Origin: Lophium mytilinum
Taxonomy: Eukaryota > Ascomycota > Dothideomycetes > Mytilinidiales > Mytilinidiaceae
Length of the DNA: 64,000 bases
Assembly: GCA_010093605.1 (NCBI GenBank)
Contig: MU004193.1
Coordinates: 875,520 to 939,519 of the forward strand
Direction of reading: 5' to 3'
This document shows positions 36,319 through 47,318 of this stretch, in pieces. The position numbers were made by a program, and so were the translations under genes. How positions within the stretch are numbered: position 1 is the stretch's first letter; every line of letters begins with the position of its first letter. The notes under the pieces were generated by a model. The model had not been told where the DNA came from and made no database searches. It was given only the letters and a program-made list of their open reading frames with translations.

Positions 36319-37164
36319 ATGTACTCCATGCCGAATCAAACCATATTCTGGGCCAACTCGGACCCGAGGAGTAGTTACTACATAGTGAATGGGACAATAT
36401 GTTGGATCAACTTGGTCCCAGACACACCGTTTCACTGGACCTCTGGCCAAAAAGTAAAACCCGAGCCCTTCTTTCGATTTCTCGACCTTCCGCGCGAGCT
36501 GCGCGATATGATCTATGAGTTTGCCATACCCGACACTTACACGCCTACTCGACCCGACACTTACACGCCTCGATTGATACTCAAATCGCCACGATACAAG
36601 CCACTCGTATACCCGGCCGGATTCATCCCAAGTCTCTGCCACGCCAACCGACAGATCAGGCACGAAGCCATGCCTGTCTTTATAAAAACCTTCCGGTTCG
36701 AGCTACATGGGGACCACTACACGCGAAGACTTACGGCGTGGTTGATGGCGCTTTCCGGAAGGAATGCTTTCAAGGACATCCGATATCTCGAATTTCCACA
36801 AATGTGCCTCGTTGGGGATTTAAGCTATGATTTTGTTGATAGGAATAGACAGTATAAGGACGCCGCGTATCATATGGAGTTTGTCCGTCGTTGTCCGGCG
36901 TTAAAAGAAGTGAGGCTCACGTTCTGCACCTACCACTGGGATCCGTTTCCGTTAGGCGGCGTTGTAGAGAGGTATCGCTTACGGAGTCTGCTCGATGTAG
37001 AAGGGTTGGGGATATTGCATCTACATTTCTATGGTTGGCGGTATCACTACGAGGTGCTCAACAGGGACGAATATCAAATATTCTGGGAGTTGGAGAAGTG
37101 GTTTGTGGAGGAGTTTGCCGCGAGAGGGAAAGGGACCAAGGTCAAGGTGACAGTGGGAGGCTAG
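36319..37164 (+). CDS. Unnamed fungal protein with F-box-like LPRELRDMIYE motif
   Basis: Single exon of 281 residues. FRFLDLPRELRDMIYEFAIP near residue 52 is the F-box-like or 2EXR-like start shared by a large, expanded family in dothideomycetes. A typical continuation follows with SLCHANRQIRHEAMPVFIKT and FRFELHG. The function is unknown; members may be substrate adaptors, but no Skp1-binding evidence is visible. A 21 bp tandem duplication repeats PDTYTPTR/PDTYTPR near residues 71-85. The start could instead be Met4. It has no close partner gene. Confidence 0.72.
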   Translation: MYSMPNQTIFWANSDPRSSYYIVNGTICWINLVPDTPFHWTSGQKVKPEPFFRFLDLPRELRDMIYEFAIPDTYTPTRPDTYTPRLILKSPRYKPLVYPAGFIPSLCHANRQIRHEAMPVFIKTFRFELHGDHYTRRLTAWLMALSGRNAFKDIRYLEFPQMCLVGDLSYDFVDRNRQYKDAAYHMEFVRRCPALKEVRLTFCTYHWDPFPLGGVVERYRLRSLLDVEGLGILHLHFYGWRYHYEVLNRDEYQIFWELEKWFVEEFAARGKGTKVKVTVGG

Positions 37165-37624
37165 TAGTTGTACCAAGATGGGCGATATCGATGAGCAGAA
37201 CATTGATTGTCGTTAGTGGTCTTCGAGTTGTTTCTCCTTCGAAAGCCCAATATCACTGCCTCTTATACCCGATACACGCAGAGATGGCCGCAAACGGAAC
37301 GACAAGCTGAGTTTTCGACATCCACCAATATCTGAAGATCTAGAACATACTTTCAAGAAAATGTACGCAACTGAACACGAACCAAAGACGATAACGTAGT
37401 TTCAGAGAACATGATATTTCAGAAGGTCCATTTTTGCGAGAAAACGACTCTTCGAACTCTCTAAACATCTAGGAAATCCATTTCTACCTCTTCATCCAGA
37501 ACCACCATCCTTTCAAAGAACGTTGTCTACCCCCCAGCTCGTCCGCCACTCTTCAACGCAACTTTCCGCACATTCCAGCCCGGCAACTCTCCCCACATTC
37601 CAACCTCCCAACCCCTCTCCCCTC
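37165..37624. other. Intergenic between convergent 3' ends
   Basis: 460 bp, with C-rich, low-complexity sequence at 37520-37620. Nothing recognised. Confidence 0.4.
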
Positions 37625-38176
37625 CTACTTACAAAACCACGCCCCCCCCTGCCCGCGCTCACAGGGCAACCACTCCAAAAACGTCCTCTGCACCTCCGTC
37701 AACCCATCCCCAGCCCCCGCCGTCCCCCAAATCCCCCTAACATCCGCCAACAGCCTCCTCCAGTCGAAACCCGCAATCCCATGTTCCCAGCTCATCGACT
37801 CTCCATACCTCTCGTGCAGCAACTTGATAACCATCCAACTGACACAGAGAATCCCCCAGTAGTAGAACCCTTTCAAGACAGAGGTGACGACCTTCTCTAG
37901 CCATGAGAACACGGAGGAGTCATAGCTAGAGGCGGAGTGCCTGCGTGATGCGATGCTGGCGAGACTGGCGCGCCGGGGTGGGGAGTCGTGCGAGTGCTGT
38001 TCTTTTGCTGCGAGGTAGGAGGAGTAGGTATGGTCGGTGGGAGAGGTGGTGGTGTAGTAGTCGGGTTGCGGCTGGGAGATATCGGTGTCTTCGTCAGAGG
38101 AGAAGCCGGAGGACGAAGAGGCGGAGGAGGAGGCGGAGGAAGCGGAGGCGATCAGGATTGGTTGGGTTATGGCCAT
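37625..38176 (-). CDS. Small single-pass membrane protein, unknown function
   Basis: Single exon of 183 residues starting MAITQPILIASASSASSSAS. The N-terminal 100 residues are Ser-rich and probably disordered (FSSDEDTDISQPQPDYY, RRASLASIASRRHSASSY). One hydrophobic segment at about 102-120 (KGFYYWGILCVSWMVIKLL) is followed by a compact C-terminus ending GGAWFCK. It resembles short tail-region membrane proteins that are conserved in fungi but unnamed. No function is assigned. The start is chosen as the first ATG of the frame. Confidence 0.6.
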   Translation of the reverse strand: MAITQPILIASASSASSSASSSSGFSSDEDTDISQPQPDYYTTTSPTDHTYSSYLAAKEQHSHDSPPRRASLASIASRRHSASSYDSSVFSWLEKVVTSVLKGFYYWGILCVSWMVIKLLHERYGESMSWEHGIAGFDWRRLLADVRGIWGTAGAGDGLTEVQRTFLEWLPCERGQGGAWFCK

Positions 38177-38639
38177 TGTTGATCGATTTTTAGAGGTGGG
38201 TTATGGATGTAGTTTGTGGGCGAGTCAGAAGTGGAGGTTAGGATTGGAGTTGGATGGGGTTATGGGGTTGGAGTGTTGGGGTTGTCATTGGGATGGCGAA
38301 CAAAGGAGGGGCCGGAAACGGAAACATCAATGGGGCTCAAGGAATGGCGATGCGTTTTTGGGGATTCGACCGGAAGTCAAAAGGATTGGAGAACAAAGAA
38401 CGATGATCAACACGTGAACTAACAACTAACATTTGCAAGAGAACGAGATGGCGCCTGATATTTATGATCACAGTTGACGGATGTAGGGTTCCAGATGCGA
38501 ATGATACGATAAGTTAAACATAAAAATGCACTATGCATATCAATTAGAAGGAGATGCAGGTGTATAAACGAACTACTATTCAATAGGCGGTATTCACGAA
38601 ATCCCAATACCCTCCCACACTTACGTATCAAAGCGCTTC
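38177..38639. other. Intergenic
   Basis: 463 bp between two minus-strand genes. It holds the promoter of the small membrane protein gene and the 3' end of the SET gene. Nothing else was seen. Confidence 0.4.
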
Positions 38640-40868
38640 CTACTTCTTCGGCCCCCCTTTCCTTTTCTTAGGGGGAGACCTGCTACGCTCCTTGCTTACT
38701 CTACCTTCAGCTACACGACCGAGTCCCACGTTTGCAGAGCCGGAACTGCTAGGTTGATTGTTCGCTCCTCTAAGCCACACTTGTAGGGACTCGGTGCTAG
38801 CTTTCTGGAGTTTTTTGTTGGGCCAATTGGGGTACGCCTTTGCTAGTTCGGCCTTAAGACGGGCTCTGTCCACCTTTTCTGGAATACGTCTTTCACTACT
38901 GGCTTCGTTTTCCTCTTCGGTCTCCTTATTCTTATCTGCCGACCTGATTCCCTTCTCAGCATGCTCCTGGTCTTCCCTGGGCCTTTCTACTGTCCTGGGC
39001 TCGGGAGCTTCCGCAGGCTCTTCAACTGTGGACTCGTCGACTGTTGTCGAATTCGCCGACACTTCCCTGTTCGGTATATTCCTACTAGCGTCATTGACTG
39101 CCTCAGGTCTGGGAGCTTCTATTGGCTCTTCATTAGTCTGTTCAGGCCTACCGTTTTGGTCACCATTACCACCATTAGCTACTGGGCCATCGCTAGGTCC
39201 GTTGGCCTTCTTAGGAGCTCTTACTTTCCGCTTTCCGGTCTGGTTGGGAGGAGGTGGTGGATCATCTAACGCACCGCCAGGACCCTCTCCAGCCTCATCG
39301 CCCCCTCCATTTCCTGCCCTGCCGTTATTCTTATTGCCATTACTTTTATCTTTGTCCGCCTTCTCGATCAGTTTCTCCTTGGTGTATTTGCAGCCGACTT
39401 CTCCGCATCCACACGAGATCTTTTGAGTGAAATAGTCATCTCCGTAGTCAATCGTTATCTGCTCTCCCTTCATGATCGTTTCCAGAGCATGGATAGCCAC
39501 AAAAGCAGTATAGCCAACCCTAGCCTGAACAATTATGGCGTTTGGCTTGCAACTGTGATTCAAAAACCTTGCCCAGTTCCCTCTCCTTTCGGAGTCGACA
39601 TATACTTGTCTTCTTGAGCCCTCTTTGAATGTCGGACCCTTGCTGTAACCTGTGTTCCTACTTGCCCTGTCGTATCTGGATCCAATTGGCAGCTCCATAA
39701 CGTAACTCGCGTCCTTTGGCTTTTGGGGAATGATCTCTCCCAGGTACGCTCCGAGGGTTTGGTCTTTTTCCCACCTGCATTTAGAGTAAACGCAGAACCC
39801 CATTCGGAGGATTTCGGAGTTACGAATCTCAAATCTCTCTTGCCAGTCTGCCGCGCCTTCGAGCCACTCTGTTAGAGTGTGTGAGCATGTCGGGTCTGCA
39901 CAACCTTTCGTCCTATTCCCCCAGCACCACCTACCTTCACACAAACGCTCAGGATCCATGGGGTCGGCATACAGCAGTTCCAGCACGCTCTCGGGCCCAT
40001 GGCGTTGCGGCGCCGGCAGATATGTTCTAAACCACTCTTTGCCCTCGGGAGCCTCCGGGGGACCCCACCAAGCTTCTACCCTGCCTAACTTCTTGCGCTC
40101 AGCCTGAGTCCACTCGTAGGTCATCTCGTTTTGCTGGATCGGCCGCGTACCATTGCTATTCGAGACAATAGTGCTCGCCTGCGCGGCGTAAAAGTACTTG
40201 ACCCTTTTCGAGGGACATTCATGGTCGTCTTCCTCATCAGCGGGACGCGGTCGCTTTGTTCTCTCGCTTTTCCGGGGAGGTCGTCCGTTGCCATTCTTCT
40301 TACCATTCTTCTTGGATCCATCACCTGGCTGTTCACCGTTGCCACTGTCACCGGTTTCCTCCGTGGCAGATTCAACCCTAGAGCCGCTTGATACAGACTT
40401 CTCCGGGGTTGCCCCTTCGCCGCCATTGGCGGCATCTCCATTAGCTTCAATAGCTTCGTCGACCTGTGGGATAGAGCTAGCTATAACCGTGCCAGCTCCC
40501 TCGCCTTCAACAAGACCTGGAGTATCGTCATTCCGTGGTATAGAGTTAGCCGTAGCACTGCCATCTCTCTCACTTACAACAGCATCGCTGCCCTCTGAGC
40601 CTACAGAAACAACTTCCTGTGTAGCCTCTTTCGCAACCGGCGCCTTCCTCGCAACCGGAGCCTTTCTCGCAGTCGGAGCCCTCTTCGGAGCCGCAGTCCC
40701 CTTCGCTGCCGCTGCCTCTGCCTCTGCCTCAAGCCTCTTAGCCTCATTCGGATACTTCTTCTTCAGTATCGTTTTCTTTACGGGGGGCTTCTCAGCTGTC
40801 TCTTCTTCGCGATATTTCTGTGGCTTTTTCACGTTCTCGCGCTTTGGGCGGGGGGTTCGGTCGACCAT
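38640..40868 (-). CDS. SET-domain protein methyltransferase, orphan class
   Basis: Single exon of 742 residues. A long basic, Ala/Lys-rich N-terminus (with KAPVARKAPVAK repeats near 68-80) leads to a Cys cluster (CEGRWCWGNRTKGCADPTC, about 310-328). The SET domain follows at about 345-480: GAYLGEIIPQKP, RGNWARFLNHSCKPNA (the catalytic NHS at 437-439) and QITIDYGDDYF. The post-SET Cys motif CGCGEVGC is at about 486-493. The C-terminus is low complexity and ends with a PKKRKGG nuclear signal. The core has the residues expected of an active lysine methyltransferase, but it does not match the usual architectures of Set1, Set2, Clr4 or Dim-5, so the substrate is unknown. Confidence 0.85.
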   Translation of the reverse strand: MVDRTPRPKRENVKKPQKYREEETAEKPPVKKTILKKKYPNEAKRLEAEAEAAAAKGTAAPKRAPTARKAPVARKAPVAKEATQEVVSVGSEGSDAVVSERDGSATANSIPRNDDTPGLVEGEGAGTVIASSIPQVDEAIEANGDAANGGEGATPEKSVSSGSRVESATEETGDSGNGEQPGDGSKKNGKKNGNGRPPRKSERTKRPRPADEEDDHECPSKRVKYFYAAQASTIVSNSNGTRPIQQNEMTYEWTQAERKKLGRVEAWWGPPEAPEGKEWFRTYLPAPQRHGPESVLELLYADPMDPERLCEGRWCWGNRTKGCADPTCSHTLTEWLEGAADWQERFEIRNSEILRMGFCVYSKCRWEKDQTLGAYLGEIIPQKPKDASYVMELPIGSRYDRASRNTGYSKGPTFKEGSRRQVYVDSERRGNWARFLNHSCKPNAIIVQARVGYTAFVAIHALETIMKGEQITIDYGDDYFTQKISCGCGEVGCKYTKEKLIEKADKDKSNGNKNNGRAGNGGGDEAGEGPGGALDDPPPPPNQTGKRKVRAPKKANGPSDGPVANGGNGDQNGRPEQTNEEPIEAPRPEAVNDASRNIPNREVSANSTTVDESTVEEPAEAPEPRTVERPREDQEHAEKGIRSADKNKETEEENEASSERRIPEKVDRARLKAELAKAYPNWPNKKLQKASTESLQVWLRGANNQPSSSGSANVGLGRVAEGRVSKERSRSPPKKRKGGPKK

Positions 40869-41527
40869 GATGTATAATCCGCTTCTCTTTCTTGACAGTG
40901 CGATATATCTATAGTGTATCAGTGTGATATAGGGTTGGAAAAGGCGTACTTCTCGAAAATAGGTATAGTAGCACGGCCAGCGTACTGAAGTCTAAGGAAA
41001 TAATGTATGCCAGCAGTAAGCTATCGTGTCTCGAGAATCCTCGTACCATGATGGCGGAGTAGTTGGCTAAATAGCAGGCCTACTTCGCCTTTGTTGCTCG
41101 ACAAAGGCATTGTCATATCCTCTTGTGATGGTGGAATGGGCGGGAGGACAAAGCGACAATGCCCTCCCGCAATGGTATGAAGGGGATCGCGGACAAGAGA
41201 GATAAAGAGGTAGTGACAGTCCCATTGTCCGTCCGCCGTCATCATCAATTGGAGCGGGGGAATATGCCTAGCTGTAGGATGGAGAGTTTGGGATCTGTGA
41301 CCAATCAGCATGCACTTGGCAGTTCTCAGCTCGACTTACAAGCACAGGGTGCAGACACGCATTGGTCTTAGTATTTTTCAGCTCAATTTACATACACACA
41401 CCCATAGCCTATCTTCATACTTGAATTCTTAGTTCACCGATCAAGCCTGCACATGCCACGATGGTCGGTCAGAGGACGAGTACACATACATAGATCAATA
41501 TATTCCCGCACTCTTCCATACTAAAAC
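40869..41527. other. Intergenic, SET gene promoter and tRNA upstream region
   Basis: About 660 bp with no gene. AT-rich sequence close to 41500 precedes the tRNA. Confidence 0.4.
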
Positions 41528-41615
41528 TCTCGCCTTGGTGTAGTTGGTTTATCACGTCGGGCTGTAATTGCGCATCATACCTGAAGGTCCGCGGTTCGAT
41601 TCCGCGAGGCGAGAA
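41528..41615 (+). tRNA. tRNA-Tyr (GTA) with 11 nt intron
   Basis: The acceptor stem TCTCGCC pairs with GGCGAGA, followed by discriminator A. The T arm is CGCGG-TTCGATT-CCGCG. The anticodon stem TCGGG/CCTGA holds CTGTAA, then an intron at 41568-41578, then A. The anticodon GTA is at 41564-41566. Eukaryotic tRNA-Tyr genes almost always carry an intron here. A T-run (CTTTTCTTTTTG) about 20 nt downstream would end Pol III transcription. Confidence 0.93.
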
Positions 41616-42009
41616 CGCATAGCACCAGCATGCTTTTCTTTTTGCTCCGGCATTGTGGGCTCTTTTTTTGCTGGCAGACGCTGATTGGGCGGGTAAACCT
41701 GGGGTGAATGGTGCGGCTGATCCTGTCAAGTAAGCGGAGCTGAATTGGTGGGTTTTCAGCTAGAAGAACGGGGCTAAGAACTCTAGGCGAGGCGAGATGT
41801 GGGGACGTGAAATCTTTTTTTTGTGGGGAGGGGACTGCTGTCATTAAGGCCGGCGGTGTGTTCATGGAAACTCAGATTTTGAAGATATTTGAATGAATTA
41901 GATTCGAACTTTTGTGACGAAATTGAAACATACCACGCTATGAAACTGCATCCTGAGTGATACCAAGAAATGCTTTCCGCACCCTTCACAAACCTCATCT
42001 CCGAATCGC
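41616..42009. other. Intergenic, tRNA terminator side
   Basis: 394 bp with the T-runs expected of Pol III termination just after the tRNA. No gene was recognised. Confidence 0.4.
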
Positions 42010-43856
42010 TCACCACATCTCCCATACTGCATCTGGCAATACCGTTCGCATGATCCTCCAGTGACTTAGCGCCCCCTTGTTCTGAAACTGTTCTAGCTTT
42101 GCTGTCTCGCCCCTCTTCAGCACCTTCTCTCTATCAACTTCAAGCCCGAACCCGATTTCTAACTTAGCTTGAGGCATCAAGTGCGCTCTCTTCGCGAGAC
42201 TACCTCTGAAGTCGTCCTCCGTCGGTTCGCGAAAGTGGATGGCGGCGCGCCCTTTCCCGAGATCGTTCTTGGCGCAGAAGACAACCATATTGACGAAGTC
42301 GGGCTTCCAGGGTTGGTTGGGGACTGGTGCGGGATTGTCGCGGAAGAGGCGGCAGGCGGGGAAGGCGGCGTGGATAGTGGTGATGATGAGGATGGTGGAG
42401 TCTAGGGAGAGGTCGCCGGCGTAGTTCTGCAGGCTTAGTATTTACGAAAGTATTACAGTCGGAGAGCGTGGGGACATACGATAGCAACGACACCGTCTTC
42501 GGTCAGTAGCTTCTTTAATCCTTCGAGGAACTCGAGAGTAAATAACATCACTGGTTCTGCACCGCCCGTGAACACATCATGAATGATGTAGTCGAAACTG
42601 CCTGGATTCGTGTGGGACTTCTCCTCTACGTAGAAGACTGCGTCGTCAATCACGGCGGTGTGGTTCTTGGAGAGATTGAAGTATTTTGTGGCGAAATGGT
42701 GGACAACTGGATCGAGCTCAACGATCGTGGTGTTGATGTTGTGTGAGATGAGCGAGTTGGGTGCTGTACCGATGCCAAGACCGCTTTTGTCAGGTTAGAA
42801 TCGTGTTTTTGATGGGAATGTCATTGAGATGATAGATGAAAATCCATACATAACTAAAGCGCTCTTCTGAGTATCAGGCCTCGTCTCAATTTTCAATGAG
42901 TCGTCTCCGATCTCCATGAGTCTCACAGCCTCTAGCATCGCAAATACCGAGAATATTGGCTCAGGTATAACCTGCCCCTGAGCAGCTCTCTCAGGAGTCA
43001 CGAGCCACTCTCCTCCCAGCAAGCTGTGATCACATCTCAAGACTCTGAAACCGCTGTCTTGACCTTCCACTACTGAGATGTAGCCAGTCAAGGACTCCTG
43101 GCGATCCAGTAGGGTGAAGTTCTGCACTTGTAGCGTGCTGTTTGCCAATTGAACGGCTCGCTCGGATGTGTAATGTGGGTTTGCTCTCATGGTATGGATG
43201 ATCGCCGGTACAGCCAGAAGAATCAGACGAGATGGGGATACGAAGGCTAACGCTGACCCCATGCCCATTTGAAGTCCGAGACGAGTGAAAGATAGGTGCG
43301 TTCCGATGTATTGCGGCAAGATTGATGTAAAGAGCTTTGATATGGTCGTAACCGTGACATAAGACCCCACAGCAGGTGCCATCTCCGCAATAGTGGGGTG
43401 CAGCTGACTTAGGTCTATGCTCTCCAACAGTTCGCCAGCGGAGTGAACCGAGAGAAACAAAAGGGGTAGATAAGTGACAAGCTCCGTGATGAAAGGTCCA
43501 AACTCGGGCCCCATCTTAGAGCTGTACGGAAACAGCAAGAATTGGATCACTGGTATCCAGTAGGCGATGATGGCAATGTAATCGCTGATGTTGGACGGGA
43601 AGTATCGTTTCAGGGGCCCTTTAGCGATGAACGCCAGTAATGCTGTCACCGTGATTGCCCTTTGGTGAAACAATGCTGATGGAATTGATCCATAGACGGG
43701 GGATAAACTGAGTTGTGAGACCGGAGAAGAGATGCCAGCAAGTATCAACAAAGCCGCAGCTCGACCGACATTCTTTAGGAGGACTGGCGTGGACACAGTC
43801 CGGGCATTCTTCTCGGCTTCCTTCGCAGCCTTAGGCTTTCGTGGTGTCTTTGTCAT
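42010..43856 (-). CDS. Membrane-anchored spermidine/spermine-synthase-like protein
   Basis: Three exons: 43856-42850, 42783-42480 and 42426-42010, giving 575 residues. The N-terminal half has several hydrophobic segments (LLILAGISSPVSQLSLSPVY, YIAIIAYWIPVIQFLLFPYS, FITELVTYLPLLFLSVHSAG, LILLAVPAIIHTM). The C-terminal half is a PABS-type Rossmann domain: ALVIGLGIGTAPNSL (SAM-binding glycine loop), INTTIVELDPVVHHFATKYF, then FDYIIHDVFTGGAEPV. Fused membrane-plus-PABS proteins are conserved in fungi but unnamed. Polyamine synthesis itself is not certain, since the aminopropyl-acceptor residues were not checked. The introns have GTATGG/AAAG and GTATGT/GCAG borders. Confidence 0.82.
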
Positions 43857-44554
43857 TGTGACTGTCGATATGCTTGTACTAGGAGAGGTAGGAGAATGGT
43901 ACGAACGAGGTGAATAAAGAAGGTGGGATAAGAGAGATTGGAAGTAATGTGAGCGAAATCCTCAACACCTTTAAAGGAAAATATGACCAAAAAGCGCCTC
44001 TCGCGTCTCAGCGGTCCGTGTTGCCGTGAGGAGATCAGAAAACCATTGTTCAAGTGAAATAGGTCTCTCAGGACGCGTGGATTTCACGCACGAAGGAGAA
44101 TAGAGACGAGGGAAGAAGAGGAGATGGGACACGAAGAGAAAGACGCAGCATGAAGGCTCTCACGGCGGTTGTTTCAGAGCAGATGGAAACACATGATGTT
44201 GAAGTCGCGGGGGGCTCGAGCCGTCACGGATCAGGCTTAGTGGGTTGGCAGGGATTAGTGAGGTTATTGAGGGTTCTTTCACCACTGTGAGGAGTGGCCT
44301 AGCCAGCTGATAGCTGGTATGTTAGGAGGTAGGCTGAATTACACAGTGCTGATCTTTAGATCGACCTTAAAATTCTTTCGACCCATTGAGCTACCTCAAA
44401 CGGTGACCTGCGCATATGCCTCTGGCTCTAGAGTCACGTGCAATACTAGCAGGGGATGATATGTACTAGTGCGAAGTAGGCTAGTCCGGTCGCGTTGACA
44501 TATCTTCGAAGCTCGCCGTCACTCTCCCCACCACCGCCGTCGCTACTTCGCACA
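43857..44554. promoter_or_regulatory. Divergent intergenic region, synthase-like and CCDC97-like genes
   Basis: About 700 bp between divergent starts. It is purine-rich near 44090-44150. No specific element is claimed. Confidence 0.4.
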
Positions 44555-45235
44555 ATGCCCTACTTTCCACCAGGACGGGTACTAGCCGTGGAGAATATGG
44601 AGAACATGGAGAACATGGAGATTTCGCTCCCGATGCGTCCCCGCGCCGAGAGCAACGCGCAGGGCAACCCGGAGCAGAGCAATAACACCCAAATCAGCGC
44701 CCAGCAGTACTTAAGGCTCAAGACACGCCGTCGTCGATATCTTGACCTGAACCCTGCGTACTTCAACCACGAGCTAGAGCTAGCCGATGTCCTCCTATAT
44801 GACCACTTAATCCGCCGTTTCTACACTCCCGCCGAGAACGTAGCCGCAGACACAGCCAAAGGCTTCGCGGACGCCCTCGAAGCCGACCTCTTGCGCTCCG
44901 AGGCCAAGGCTGAAGCGGTCAAAAACCCGAACCCAAAGCACGACTTCGTATACTACCGCCAGACAAATGGGGTGATTGTGTCTGCAGACAAAGGTGAAGA
45001 GATGGACCAGGAGGAAGCGCTGGAGGCCTGGCGCTTCGAGATGAGGTGGCGCTTCATACGCGGCGAGGATGATCAATTCAACTATAAGACGGTTGATGAG
45101 AACCCGGCGTACGATGACCCCGAGGCGGAGCGTGAGATGCAGGACGCTTATCTGGACGCTCCTGACGATGATCTGGATATGGGCGTTGATATGGACGCGG
45201 AGCTCACTGGTGAAACTGGAATTCTGGACTACTGA
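44555..45235 (+). CDS. CCDC97-like (DUF2052) protein
   Basis: Single exon of 226 residues starting MPYFPPGRVLAVENMENM, with ATG in CACAATG. The conserved block QQYLRLKTRRRRYLDLNPAY, then FNHELELADVLLYDHLIRRF and YTPAE, is the DUF2052/CCDC97 signature. The C-terminus is acidic (MQDAYLDAPDDDLDMGVDMD). CCDC97 associates with U2/SF3B splicing factors in animals; a link to splicing here is inference. A short in-frame repeat (GAGAACATG) gives ENMENMENME near the N-terminus. An upstream in-frame ATG at 44495 is less likely because the residues after it are Ser/Pro-rich leader-like sequence. Confidence 0.85.
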   Translation: MPYFPPGRVLAVENMENMENMEISLPMRPRAESNAQGNPEQSNNTQISAQQYLRLKTRRRRYLDLNPAYFNHELELADVLLYDHLIRRFYTPAENVAADTAKGFADALEADLLRSEAKAEAVKNPNPKHDFVYYRQTNGVIVSADKGEEMDQEEALEAWRFEMRWRFIRGEDDQFNYKTVDENPAYDDPEAEREMQDAYLDAPDDDLDMGVDMDAELTGETGILDY

Positions 45236-45557
45236 TGAGTGGATGGCTCTCATGACTGATAACGAACATCACGACTGGTGCGACGGCTGCTTTGAAACCA
45301 CCTCTCCATAGGCTTCTCTTTGCTCACTTGATACCGCCGTCAGAAGTACCCTAGATGGCTTGCGGCTGGTGAGTGAAGAGGCAGCCCAGTTTGCGCAGCA
45401 CTGCAGTTTACATCGTGTCTGGAATTTCGAAAGCCTCTAGGGGCACCCAAACAGTGGTGGACAGCGGTGCACAGAGTTGTGGTAAGGTACGGCATTTGAA
45501 TGCGGTCTCCAAGAATGTAAGTAACTTCTCCTCAGCCTTAATATCCAACGGACCAGA
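45236..45557. other. Intergenic between convergent 3' ends
   Basis: 322 bp. Nothing recognised. Confidence 0.4.
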
Positions 45558-47318
45558 TCATAACATGTACCTGAAGGTCATCGCTCGATCACCCAGCGCA
45601 CTCAGCTCTTCCGGCGAATATCCCGCATGTCCCCCTTCAGCCAACTGCCGTTCCCTCTTGGCGTTAATACGACGATAGTTGAACACTATCAGAAGAAGTG
45701 CAAGGATACCAGCAACAATAAAAGCAAGCTCTAGGGCATGACCAAGCTTATAATGCGGAGCATCCTTCGACCTGTAAAAGTTGGATGCCATAGCTGCGAA
45801 TAATGTCAGTGAAGGCTCTTTTCTCGACACTGGGTAGGATAGCAATCAAACTCACCGCCCGCCAAATTCCCTAATGCAATCTGCAGCGCTTGACCCGTAG
45901 CCCTCTTGGTGCTCCCTGCCAAATTATTACTCAGCCACGTGATATTTCCCGGGAACGCTGGATAGAGGGCCGCGGCCGCGATAAACACCCCCGCGTAGAC
46001 CACGCCTGGTTTGGGGCTTGCGATACACATGATGAACCCCACCGCCATGATGCATAAGCACACCAAGATGAACGGCGACCGCTTCCCATATCGATCGCTC
46101 GCGTACGCCACTGCGATTGCTAGCACCGCCGCGGTGATGTAGATCGGGACGGTCAATAGTTGCGCCGTCGAGCTCGTGTAGCCCAGCCCCTTGATAATGG
46201 TAGGCAAGAACCTGTAGAAAGTGAGAAGAATCCTCAGCTGATGAGATTGATACTTACAGCGATATGCCGTAGAGGGGGGCCACGATTCCCCAGTAGACCC
46301 ACACGTTCAACCAAATTTGCCAGTCCAGAAACGCAGCCTTCACATACTTCCACTGGAAGCTATCGTCCTGGCTCACCCGCCCCTGGGCCCCCTCCCTTTC
46401 TTCCTCTGCTTGGCCTTGGTACTTCAACCGGTACACCACAAACGCCCGCTCCTCGGGCGTCAGGAACGTCGCGGTTTCAGGGAAGTCGAAGAGCACGAAG
46501 TACGCAAGCAAAGCGACGAGGACAGTCAGGATGCCTTCGAGGATAAATATCCACCGCCACCCAGCAAGCCCGCCAACACCATCCATATGCGCGATACCGA
46601 ACGCGAGCAAACCGCTAAAAGCACCGGCGATGCTAGCCGCGCTGAAGAAAAGCGCTTGGCGGGTTTGGGCTTCATGGCGGCAGTACCACATCGTGATATA
46701 GTACGCCACACCAGGGAACAGGCCGGCTTCAGCGACGCCGAGGAAGATGCGCGCGATGAGGAGGCCGTTGAAGTTCTGCACGATGCCCATGAGCGTCATG
46801 ACGATGCCCCAGGCGACCATGATGGTCGGGAGCCAGATGGAGGGGCGCAGTTTCTTGAGGAGGAGGTTGCTAGGGACTTCGAAGGCAGCGTAGGTGAAGA
46901 AGAAGGCGGTTAGGCACCAGTTGTATTGCGGGCCCGTGATGTGGAGGTCTTCGGTGAGGCCTTCGATTTTGGCGTTTCCTAAGAAGGGGAAACGCGTTAG
47001 CTACGGGTGAACTCGAATATCAAGTTTTGGTCCTACTACTATGTGGAACGTACCGATGTTTCCTCGATCGAGGAAACTGAGTAGATATAACAGTGCTAGC
47101 ATGGGGATGAGCCGGAGATCCATCTTCCGAAGTATCTTTTTCTCGTCCAGATGCGCGAACGACGCGAGCGTGACGCCAGGTGCGGTGGCTAGGGCATCGA
47201 CTTGGGCTACTTGCTCCGCGAGGGTGAGTTTTCGGCCATTGTAATGATCATGAGCGTTGAAAGACGGCGGAGGGGAGTCGGTGGTGCCGTCGAGCTTCAG
47301 AGTTGAGGGCTTCTCCAT
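45558..47318 (-). CDS. MFS transporter, allantoate permease (Dal5) family
   Basis: Four exons: 47318-47054, 46978-46258, 46211-45856 and 45793-45558, giving 525 residues and about 12 membrane segments. The N-terminus KILRKMDLRLIPMLALLYLL then SFLDRGNIGNAKIEGL is the anion:cation symporter signature of Dal5/Tna1-like permeases. Later blocks include FEVPSNLLLKKLRPSIWLP, ARIFLGVAEAGLFPGVAYY, GWRWIFILEGILTVLVAL and ATFLTPEERAFVVYRL; the protein ends with GDRAMTFRYML. Family members import allantoate, nicotinate, vitamins or other small organic anions; the substrate here is unknown. All introns are short (46-75 bp) with good GTAAGT, GTGAGT or GTACGT donors. Confidence 0.92.

Noticed and set aside
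40198-40914. 238-codon plus-strand frame opposite the SET gene
   Set aside because: Antisense shadow with Ser/Leu/Phe-rich composition, without a start context or domain.
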